Shown here: in pieces, positions 8,524 through 15,460 of the stretch
How the letters are laid out: each line of letters begins with the position of its first letter
Position numbering within the stretch: position 1 is the first letter of the stretch
NCBI RefSeq assembly: GCF_019219825.1
Contig: NZ_JAHUXH010000006.1
Span: forward strand, 310,001-374,000
Direction: 5' to 3'
From: Streptomyces sp. TRM70350
GTDB lineage: Bacteria; Actinomycetota; Actinomycetes; Streptomycetales; Streptomycetaceae
DNA: 64,000 nt
Program-made: the position numbers and the translations under genes
The notes under the pieces: model-generated
What the model saw: only the letters and a program-made list of their open reading frames with translations
Database searches by the model: none
What the model was told of the DNA's origin: nothing

Positions 8524-9969
8524 ATGAGTCGAGACATGTCTGATGTGACGCGCGCGAAACACGGCCGCCCCGTGCACCACTGGCGACGGGAGGTCGTGGA
8601 GCTCGCTGCCCTGTTCACCGCCGTCGCGGTGGCGGACGCCGTGGCGAACATGATCGGCCACGGTCCCGACGGCCCGGCGCTGCTGGTGATCTCCGCAATC
8701 GTGCTGCTCGCCACGGCGGCGTTCCACATCTGGTGGTCACGCCGCCATGGTCACGCACCGCCGACCAGTGATACCGGCGCCCGGCCGCCCTCCCCGGAGC
8801 GGCAGGCCGGGCAGCCCGCGCCGACCTCGGAGCACCCGGATCCGGAGTCCGGGGAGGGGGCGCTGTGGCGGATGCGGACGACGGTGAAGGACGAGCCCGG
8901 TTCGCTGGCCGCGCTGTGCACGGCGCTGGCCGGGCACCGGGTCGACATCCTGAGCCTGCAGACGCATCCGCTGGGTGACGGCACGGTGGACGAGTTCCTG
9001 CTCCGGGCTCCGGCCGGGCTCCCGGCGGCTGAGCTGACCCGGGCGGTGTGCCAGGCGGGCGGCACGGGCACGTGGATCGAGCGGGCCGACGCGCACGACC
9101 TGGTGGACGCGCCGACCCGGGTCCTGGGACTGGCCACGCGTACGGCGCTGGACGCCGCCGAACTGCCGCTCGCGCTACGGCAGTTGCTCGGCCGGTGCAC
9201 GATCCGTTCGCTGCCCGCGGCTCCGGTGGGCGGCGGGGGTCGCGCTGCGGACGGCGTGCCGGTGGAGGGCGTCCTGGCGGACACCGTGATGCGGCTGCGA
9301 GCACCGGAAGACGGAGTCCTCACCGTGGAGCGGCCGTATCTGCCGTTCACGCCGACCGAGTTCGCGCGGGCGCGGGCCCTGGTGGAGCTGGACGCGCGGC
9401 TCGGGCCGCGCGTCCCGCGTGGCCAGGACGTGCTGACGCTGCCGCAGGGCAACGCCATCACCGTGCGCCGGGCCGACACCGATGACCTTCAGGCCGCGAA
9501 GGCGATGCACGACCGGTGCTCGGCGCGCACCCTGTCGATGCGCTACCACGGGCCGGTGAAGGACGCCGACCGCTACCTCAACCACCTGCTCAGCCCGCGC
9601 TTCGGCCGGACGCTCGCCGTGCAGACCGCGTCGGGGAGGATCGTCGGGCTGGGCCATCTGCTGTGGGACGGGGACGAGACGGAGGTCGCGCTGCTCGTCG
9701 AGGACGAGTGGCAGCGCCGGGGCATCGGCGCCGAACTGCTCGGCCGGCTGGTGGCGATGGCGGTCGAGGCGGGCTGCGAGAGCGTGTACGCCGTGACGCA
9801 GTCGTCCAACACCGGCATGGTCGCCGCGATGCGCGGACTGGGCCTGCCCCTCGACTACCAGATCGAGGAGGGCACCCTGGTGATCACGGCCCGGCTGGAC
9901 GCGACGCCGGTTCGTTCGGGGCTGCCGTACGACGAGGAGCGGCTCGGCGAGCGGATCGTACGGGAGTGA
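8524..9969 (+). CDS. Membrane-anchored ACT-domain and GNAT acetyltransferase fusion
   Basis: A 481-residue protein in three parts. Residues about 20-80 carry two hydrophobic segments (VVELAALFTAVAVADAVANM and ALLVISAIVLLATAAFHIWW). After a Pro-rich linker, residues 115-180 look like an ACT domain (DEPGSLAALCTALAGHRVDI), which in other proteins binds amino acids. Residues 310-450 are a GNAT acyltransferase with the acetyl-CoA loop EWQRRGIGAELLGRLV. This suggests amino-acid-regulated acylation of a substrate near the membrane; the substrate is unknown. The start may be the ATG at 8524 or the one at 8536; neither has a strong ribosome site. It sits alone, after the IS110 remnant. Confidence 0.8.
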   Translation: MSRDMSDVTRAKHGRPVHHWRREVVELAALFTAVAVADAVANMIGHGPDGPALLVISAIVLLATAAFHIWWSRRHGHAPPTSDTGARPPSPERQAGQPAPTSEHPDPESGEGALWRMRTTVKDEPGSLAALCTALAGHRVDILSLQTHPLGDGTVDEFLLRAPAGLPAAELTRAVCQAGGTGTWIERADAHDLVDAPTRVLGLATRTALDAAELPLALRQLLGRCTIRSLPAAPVGGGGRAADGVPVEGVLADTVMRLRAPEDGVLTVERPYLPFTPTEFARARALVELDARLGPRVPRGQDVLTLPQGNAITVRRADTDDLQAAKAMHDRCSARTLSMRYHGPVKDADRYLNHLLSPRFGRTLAVQTASGRIVGLGHLLWDGDETEVALLVEDEWQRRGIGAELLGRLVAMAVEAGCESVYAVTQSSNTGMVAAMRGLGLPLDYQIEEGTLVITARLDATPVRSGLPYDEERLGERIVRE

Positions 9970-10033
9970 GGTGACCGACGGGTCGGGGGCGGCACGGTGA
10001 TGGAGGCCGGGCCGCCCGACGGCGTCCCGCGGG

Positions 10034-11242
10034 TCAGGCGCGCCGCGCCCCGGCCGTCGCCCGTGGCTGCACCGGCTCCCCCAGCGCACGGTCCAGATCG
10101 GCCCAGAGGTCCTCGACGTCCTCCAGCCCCACCGACAGCCTGAGCAGCCGGTCGCCGACCCCGGCGCCCCGGCGCTCGTCCGCGTCCACGATGCGGTGGC
10201 TGATGGACGCCGGGTGCTGGATGAGGGTGTCGACGCTGCCGAGGCTCACGGCGGGGGTGATCAGACGGACACCGGCGATGACCTCGTGCGGGTCGCCGTG
10301 CACCTCGAAGGCGATCATCGCGCCGCCGATGCTCGGGTAGTGGACGCGGGCCACGCGCGGGTCGGCGGCGAGACGGCGGACGAGTTCGGCGGCGTTCGCG
10401 GACGCCGCCCGCACCCGCACCGGCAGGGTCGAAAGACCGCGCAGCAGCAGATAGCCGGCCAGCGGATGCAGCACCCCTCCCGTGGCGAACCGCACCTGCC
10501 GCAACCGCCCCGCGAACTCCTCGTCGCAGGCGACGACTCCGGCCAGTACGTCACCGTGCCCGCCGAGGTACTTGGTGGCGCTGTGCAGCACCAGTCGCGC
10601 GCCCTGTTCGGCGGGGCGCTGGAGTACGGGGGTGGCGAAGGTGTTGTCCACGAGCAGCGGTACCGAGCCGCAGGCGTGCGCGGCGGCCCGTAGATCGAGT
10701 TCGGCGAGGGTCGGGTTCGCCGGGGACTCCACCAGGACGAGCCCGGTGTCGGGGCGCAGCGCGTCCGCGATACCGGCCGGGTCGGTCCAGGTCACCTCCG
10801 AGCCGAGCAGCCCGGCGGTGAGGAGGTGGTCGCTGCAGCCGTACAGCGGCCGTACCGCCACGACATGGCGCAGGCCCAGGGAGGCCCGTACGAGAAGGAC
10901 CGCGCTCAACGCGGCCATGCCGCTGGCAAAGGCGACGGCGGACTCGGTGCCTTCGAGGCGGGCGAGGGCGGTCTCGAAACGGGCGACGGTCGGGTTGCCC
11001 AGCCGGGCGTAGACGGGCGGGCCGTCCGGTTCGGCGCCGGTGGTGGCGAAGGCGTCGATACGGGCGGCCTCGGCCCGGCTGTCGTACGAGGGGTAGGTGG
11101 TGGACAGATCGATGGGCGGGGTGTGCAGGCCCTGCCGGGCGAGATCGTCACGCCCGGCGTGCACGGCTTCGGTGGCCAGTGCTCTCGCTGCGATCGATGG
11201 GGGACGTACGTCGTCGTAGACGCCCCTGGTCACGGAGTCCAT
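10034..11242 (-). CDS. PLP-dependent trans-sulfuration enzyme (cystathionine gamma-lyase/synthase family)
   Basis: A 402-residue Cys/Met-metabolism PLP enzyme. The PLP lysine is in LVLHSATKYLGGHGDVLAG; the N-terminal substrate/PLP region (PPIDLSTTYPS) and GTESAVAFASGMAALSAVLL are also typical. The family covers cystathionine gamma-synthase, gamma-lyase and methionine gamma-lyase, and sequence reading alone does not separate these. The ATG at 11242 was chosen because homology begins there, although the frame stays open far upstream. It is divergent from an Lrp/AsnC regulator 60 bases away, which probably controls it in response to an amino acid. Confidence 0.88.
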   Translation of the reverse strand: MDSVTRGVYDDVRPPSIAARALATEAVHAGRDDLARQGLHTPPIDLSTTYPSYDSRAEAARIDAFATTGAEPDGPPVYARLGNPTVARFETALARLEGTESAVAFASGMAALSAVLLVRASLGLRHVVAVRPLYGCSDHLLTAGLLGSEVTWTDPAGIADALRPDTGLVLVESPANPTLAELDLRAAAHACGSVPLLVDNTFATPVLQRPAEQGARLVLHSATKYLGGHGDVLAGVVACDEEFAGRLRQVRFATGGVLHPLAGYLLLRGLSTLPVRVRAASANAAELVRRLAADPRVARVHYPSIGGAMIAFEVHGDPHEVIAGVRLITPAVSLGSVDTLIQHPASISHRIVDADERRGAGVGDRLLRLSVGLEDVEDLWADLDRALGEPVQPRATAGARRA

Positions 11243-11290
11243 GCCCCGAAGAGTGAACACTGACCGGGTCACAGCGAGCCGAGACCGTGC

Positions 11291-11311
11291 TACGTTCGGC
11301 CAGTGGCCGAA
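11291..11311 (+). promoter_or_regulatory. Leaderless promoter and palindrome at the Lrp start
   Basis: TTCGGCC-AGT-GGCCGAA (11295-11311) is a perfect 7+3+7 inverted repeat that straddles the GTG start of the Lrp gene. A -10-like TACGTT (11291-11296) six bases before the GTG suggests a leaderless transcript. A regulator bound here would block its own initiation; autoregulation is usual for Lrp proteins. Confidence 0.45.
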
Positions 11312-11794
11312 TCTGTCGTACTCGATCCGGTGGATCTCGATCTGCTGCGGCTGTTGCAGAACGACGCCCGGACGACCTACCGCGACCTCGCCGCGCAGGT
11401 GGGCGTGGCGCCGTCGACCTGCCTGGACCGGGTGACCCGGCTCCGTCGCGCGGGCGTGATCCTCGGGCATCAGCTGCGACTGGATCCGGCCAAGTTGGGA
11501 CGCGGGTTGCAGGCCCTGTTGTCCGTGCAGGTCAGACCGCATCGGCGGGAGCTGGTGGGGCCGTTCGTGGAGCGGATCCGGGCGCTGCCGGAGTCCCTGA
11601 CCGTCTTCCACCTCACCGGCCCCGACGACTACCTGGTGCATGTCGCGGTCGCGGACATGGCCGATCTGCAACGGCTGGTGCTGGACGAGTTCACGGCCCG
11701 GCGTGAAGTGGCCCGCGTGGAGACCCGGTTGATCTTCCAGCGGTGGGACTGCGGTCCCCTGCTGCCGCCTTCGCCCTCGGCTCAATCCGGGTGA
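11303..11794 (+). CDS. Lrp/AsnC-family transcriptional regulator
   Basis: A 163-residue regulator: N-terminal winged helix (LRLLQNDARTTYRDLAAQ, GVAPSTCLDRVTRLRRAGVI) and a C-terminal RAM/AsnC ligand domain (FHLTGPDDYLVHVAVADM). It starts with GTG and has no Shine-Dalgarno site but has a -10-like hexamer in the right place for leaderless translation. It is divergent from the trans-sulfuration gene, so its probable role is sensing a sulfur amino acid or related compound and controlling that gene. The ligand is inferred from context only. Confidence 0.92.
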   Translation: MAESVVLDPVDLDLLRLLQNDARTTYRDLAAQVGVAPSTCLDRVTRLRRAGVILGHQLRLDPAKLGRGLQALLSVQVRPHRRELVGPFVERIRALPESLTVFHLTGPDDYLVHVAVADMADLQRLVLDEFTARREVARVETRLIFQRWDCGPLLPPSPSAQSG

Positions 11795-11827
11795 CGCACC
11801 GTGGCCCCTCGTATGAGGATGGTCCGC

Positions 11828-13519
11828 ATGTCTGACACCAAGAGCCCGCTACCCCGAGAGGTCGCCGACGCCTACGTCGACGAGCTCATCGCCCTCGACC
11901 CGGTCACCGGTACCTATCTCGGCGTGCAGGAGAGTTCGAGCCGCCTGCCCGACATCTCGCCCGCGGGCCAGGAGGCGCGCGCCGAGTTGGCGCGGGCGAC
12001 CCTGGCGAAGCTCGACGAGGCCGAGCGCGTGCCCGGCGCGGACAGTGACATCGAGCGCCGGTGCGCGCGCCTGCTGCGCGAGCGGCTCACCGCCGAACTG
12101 GCCGTGCACGACGCCGAGGAGGGGCTTCGCTCGGTCGGCAATCTGGGCACGATCGTGCATCCGGTACGCGAGGTGTTCACCGTGACGCCCGCGGAGACCG
12201 AGGAGGACTGGGCCGCGATCGCTCAGCGGCTGCGGGCGGTGCCGACCACGCTGGCGGGCTACCGTGACTCCCTCGCGCGGGGTCTGGAGCGCAAGCTGTA
12301 CGCGGGCCCGCGCCCGACGGCGACGTTCATCCACCAGCTCGGTGAGTGGGCGGACACCGACGGCAACGGACGCGGCTGGTTCGAGGACTTCGCCTCGGCC
12401 GGTCCCGAGGCGCTGCGCGCGGAGCTGGACGAGGCCGCCCGCGGCGCGACCACGGCCGTGGTGGAGCTGCGGGACTGGATGCGCGATGTGTACGCGCCGA
12501 CGGTCGAGGACGCGCCGAACACGGTGGGCCGGGAGCGGTACGCCCGCTGGTCGCGCTACTTCAACGGCACCGACCTCGACCTGGACGAGGCGTACGCGTA
12601 CGGCTGGGCGGAGTTCCACCGCATCCTCGGCGAGATGAGGCGGGAGGCCGAGAAGATCCTGCCGGGCGCCGAGACGCCGTGGGTGGCGCTCGCCCACCTC
12701 GACGAGCACGGCAAGCACATCGAGGGCGTCGACGAGGTCAGGCAGTGGCTGCAGGGCCTGATGGACCAGGCGATCGAGGCGCTGGACGGCACCCACTTCG
12801 ACCTCGCCGCGCGGGTCCGGAAGGTGGAGTCCCGCATCGCCCCGCCCGGCAGCGCCGCCGCCCCCTACTACACGCCCCCGTCGGAGGACTTCTCCCGCCC
12901 GGGCCGCACCTGGCTGCCGACGATGGGCCAGACCCGCTTCCCCGTCTACGACCTGGTGTCGACCTGGTACCACGAGGGCGTCCCCGGCCATCACCTCCAG
13001 CTCGCGCAGTGGACGCACGTGGCCGCCGACCTCTCCCGCTACCAGGCCACCATCGGCGGCGTCAGCGCCAACGCCGAGGGCTGGGCGCTGTACGCGGAGC
13101 GTCTGATGGACGAGCTGGGCTTCCTCACCGACCCGGAGCATCGGCTCGGCTACCTCGACGCGCAGATGATGCGGGCCGCCCGGGTCATCGTCGACATCGG
13201 TATGCACCTGGAGCTGGAGATCCCGGCGGACTCGCCCTTCCACCCGGGTGAGCGCTGGACCCCCGAGCTGGCGCAGGAGTTCTTCGGCGCGCACAGCAGC
13301 CGCCCGGCGGACTTCGTGGAGAGCGAGCTGACCCGCTACCTCACGATTCCCGGCCAGGCGATCGGCTACAAGCTGGGCGAACGCGCCTGGCTGCTGGGCC
13401 GGGAGAACGCCCGCGAGCGGCACGGCGACGCCTTCGACCTCAAGGCCTGGCACATGGCCGCCCTCTCCCAGGGCTCCCTGGGCCTGGACGACCTGGTGGA
13501 CGAGCTGTCCCGGCTCTGA
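11828..13519 (+). CDS. DUF885-family protein, putative metallo-carboxypeptidase
   Basis: A 563-residue DUF885 protein. The zinc-binding-like motif WYHEGVPGHHLQL, a glutamate downstream in SANAEGWALYAERLMDELG, and the C-terminal LTRYLTIPGQAIGYKLGE are all characteristic. Relatives are predicted M32/M3-like peptidases; a few have dipeptidase or carboxypeptidase activity. No signal peptide is present, so the protein is probably cytoplasmic. The ATG at 11828 with AGGA upstream is preferred over in-frame starts closer to the Lrp stop. It follows the Lrp gene by 33 bases in the same direction and may be co-transcribed. Confidence 0.85.
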   Translation: MSDTKSPLPREVADAYVDELIALDPVTGTYLGVQESSSRLPDISPAGQEARAELARATLAKLDEAERVPGADSDIERRCARLLRERLTAELAVHDAEEGLRSVGNLGTIVHPVREVFTVTPAETEEDWAAIAQRLRAVPTTLAGYRDSLARGLERKLYAGPRPTATFIHQLGEWADTDGNGRGWFEDFASAGPEALRAELDEAARGATTAVVELRDWMRDVYAPTVEDAPNTVGRERYARWSRYFNGTDLDLDEAYAYGWAEFHRILGEMRREAEKILPGAETPWVALAHLDEHGKHIEGVDEVRQWLQGLMDQAIEALDGTHFDLAARVRKVESRIAPPGSAAAPYYTPPSEDFSRPGRTWLPTMGQTRFPVYDLVSTWYHEGVPGHHLQLAQWTHVAADLSRYQATIGGVSANAEGWALYAERLMDELGFLTDPEHRLGYLDAQMMRAARVIVDIGMHLELEIPADSPFHPGERWTPELAQEFFGAHSSRPADFVESELTRYLTIPGQAIGYKLGERAWLLGRENARERHGDAFDLKAWHMAALSQGSLGLDDLVDELSRL

Positions 13520-13527
13520 CGATCACG

Positions 13528-14360
13528 TCAACGCCGGAAGCCGCCCTCCGAGTTGATCACCTGACCGGTGCCCCAGTCCGCCTCGTCCGTCGCGAGCCAG
13601 GCGATGAGGCGGGCCGGGTCGTCGGGCATGCCCCACCGCCCGGCGGGGAAACGCGCGGCGATGGCCGCGTAGTCCTCGCCGGTCATGTAGTCCGTGTCGA
13701 CGGGGCCCGGATTGACGGTGTTCACCGTGATCCCCTGCTCGGCGAGCGTCGTCGCCAGCGAGCGGGTGATCGAGGCGAGCGCGCCCTTCTGGAGGGCGTA
13801 GGCATCTCTCCCGGCATACCTCCCGCGATGTCCTGTCCCGACGTCATCATCACCACGCGCCCTCCCCGGGGCCGGTCCGGTTGCCGGGCATAGGCCTGGA
13901 TCAGGAGCAGCACCGACCGGGTGTCGACCGCCCAGTGCGCGTCGAGCATGTCGGCGTCGATCGCGTCGAGCGGCCCGTCGGATCCGCTGAGGGCGTGGTT
14001 GGCGACGAGGATGTCCAGCCGTCCGCCGAGCGCCGCGACGGCAGTGGTGATCAGCTCGGCGGGCGCGGCCGGATCGGCGAGGTCACCGGGCCCGGCGACG
14101 ACGCGCGCCTGGGGGGCACCGGTGGCCGCTCGCACGGAGGCGACGACGTCCTCGATCCGGTCGGCGCCCCAGGGCATGGCGGCGTCGTGCGGCACATGGT
14201 GGTGCAGATGGACGCTCGCCCCGTACGCGACGAGCCGCCGGGCCACGGCATGCCCGATGCCACCGCGCCGGCTGGCCCCGGTGACCAGGGCGGTACGGCC
14301 GCGCAGCGGCAGGGGGTCGCGGCGGAGGTCTTCGGGCGAGGGATGCGGCACGTGAGGCAT
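13528..14360 (-). pseudogene. Short-chain dehydrogenase/reductase with one frameshift
   Basis: Two frames join to a complete SDR of about 276 residues. The first frame (from 14360) has the Rossmann motif ALVTGASRRGGIGHAVARRL, DILVANHALSG and the catalytic-serine region VVMMTSGQDIAGGMPGEM. The second frame supplies YALQKGALASITRSLA (the YxxxK pair), GITVNTVNPGPVDTDYMTG and GQVINSEGGFRR. The break is at about 13803, immediately before the catalytic Tyr, where a proline codon has lost one base. As read, the product would lack Tyr and Lys and be dead. The family is NAD(P)-dependent oxidoreductase; the substrate is unknown. A sequencing error is possible. Confidence 0.85.
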
Positions 14361-14430
14361 GGTGGATCATGATGGGCGACGAGGAAGCGGGACGCACGCG
14401 GTTTTCACACCGCCGAACGCGGACCCGCCG

Positions 14431-14919
14431 TCAGCAGCCGCAGTCCGCCGCGTCTTCCGGCGCCGTCAGCGGATCGGCGTCCCGCCGCGCAGGCCCGTGC
14501 CAGGTCTCGTACTCGAAACCCTCGCGCGCCCAGTACTCGAACCCGCCGAGCATCTCCTTGACCTGGTAGCCGAGTTCGGCGAGGGCGAGCGCGGCACGGG
14601 TGGCGCCGTTGCAGCCGGGGCCCCAGCAGTACGTCACCACCGGCACCGACTTGTCGAGGAGTTGCTCGGCCTGCTCGGGGATGAGCGCGGTGGGGAGGTG
14701 GATCGCGCCGGGGAGGTGGCCCTGGTCCCAGGACTCGGTCGAGCGGGAGTCCACGACGACGAACCCGGGATCGCCGTCGGCCGCGAGCGCGGCGGCGACA
14801 TCGGAGACGTCGGTGTGGAAGGCGAGGCTCGCGCGGAAGTAGGCGGCGGCCTCGGCGGAAGGCGCGGGGGCGGCGCGCAGGACCGGGTTGACGGCGGTGT
14901 TCGAGGTCTTCGAGGTCAT
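14431..14919 (-). CDS. Rhodanese-like sulfurtransferase
   Basis: A 162-residue single-domain rhodanese. The active-site loop is VVTYCWGPGCNGATRAA with the first Cys as the likely persulfide carrier, and VVDSRSTESWDQGHLPGAIH is the classic substrate/CH2A-like region. It would transfer sulfane sulfur to cyanide or protein acceptors. The ATG at 14919 is chosen over the upstream in-frame start because the preceding 18 codons run into the promoter region. It is divergent from an Lrp regulator 94 bases away, which suggests joint control by sulfur compounds. The extreme C-terminus (DCGC) adds two more cysteines. Confidence 0.88.
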   Translation of the reverse strand: MTSKTSNTAVNPVLRAAPAPSAEAAAYFRASLAFHTDVSDVAAALAADGDPGFVVVDSRSTESWDQGHLPGAIHLPTALIPEQAEQLLDKSVPVVTYCWGPGCNGATRAALALAELGYQVKEMLGGFEYWAREGFEYETWHGPARRDADPLTAPEDAADCGC

Positions 14920-14956
14920 GGCCGAAAACCTAGGGCTGATGGTCCCCCTCCTGAAG

Positions 14957-15007
14957 GGGAAATTCCCGGCCATCCCCTTGATGAGCCGGTGATTTCCCTG
15001 CTATTCA
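14957..15007 (+). promoter_or_regulatory. Promoter of the second Lrp gene with upstream palindrome
   Basis: TTGATG (14978-14983), 18 bases, then TATTCA (15002-15007) form a plausible sigma-HrdB promoter six bases before the ATG, so translation is probably leaderless. GGGAA-A-TTCCC at 14957-14967 is a perfect palindrome just upstream and is a candidate Lrp operator shared with the divergent rhodanese gene. Confidence 0.5.
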
Positions 15008-15013
15008 TCGCCC

Positions 15014-15460
15014 ATGACCACGTTTTCCCCGGACGCCACCGACTGGCGCATCCTCGACGTCCTCCAGCGGGAGGGCCGGGCCAGCTTCGCCGAGCTGGCG
15101 CGTGCCGTCTCGATGTCCGCGAGCGCGGTCACCGAGCGGGTGCGGCGGCTGGAGGAGGCGGGCGTCATCCAGGGGTACGCCGCCGTCGTGGACCCCGAGC
15201 GGCTGGGGCTGCCGATCCTCGCGTTCGTCCGCCTGCGCTATCCGACCGGGAACTACAAGCCGTTCCACGATCTCGTCGCCGCGACGCCGGAGATCCTGGA
15301 GGCGCACCATGTGACGGGCGACGACTGCTTCGTCATCAAGGTCACCGCGCGCTCGATGCGGCATCTGGAAGAGGTGTCGGGCAGGATCGGCGCGCTCGGC
15401 TCGGTGACCACGAGCATCGTGTACTCCTCGCCCCTGCCCCGACGGCCTGTCGGTCAATGA
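15014..15460 (+). CDS. Lrp/AsnC-family transcriptional regulator
   Basis: A 148-residue AsnC-type protein with winged helix (DWRILDVLQREGRASFAELA, MSASAVTERVRRLEEAGVI) and RAM domain (HHVTGDDCFVIKVTARSM). The start has no ribosome site and is probably leaderless. It is divergent from the rhodanese gene and likely controls it. This is the second Lrp/sulfur-gene divergent pair within 4 kb. Its 3' end overlaps the 3' end of sbcC by seven bases on the other strand. Confidence 0.92.
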   Translation: MTTFSPDATDWRILDVLQREGRASFAELARAVSMSASAVTERVRRLEEAGVIQGYAAVVDPERLGLPILAFVRLRYPTGNYKPFHDLVAATPEILEAHHVTGDDCFVIKVTARSMRHLEEVSGRIGALGSVTTSIVYSSPLPRRPVGQ

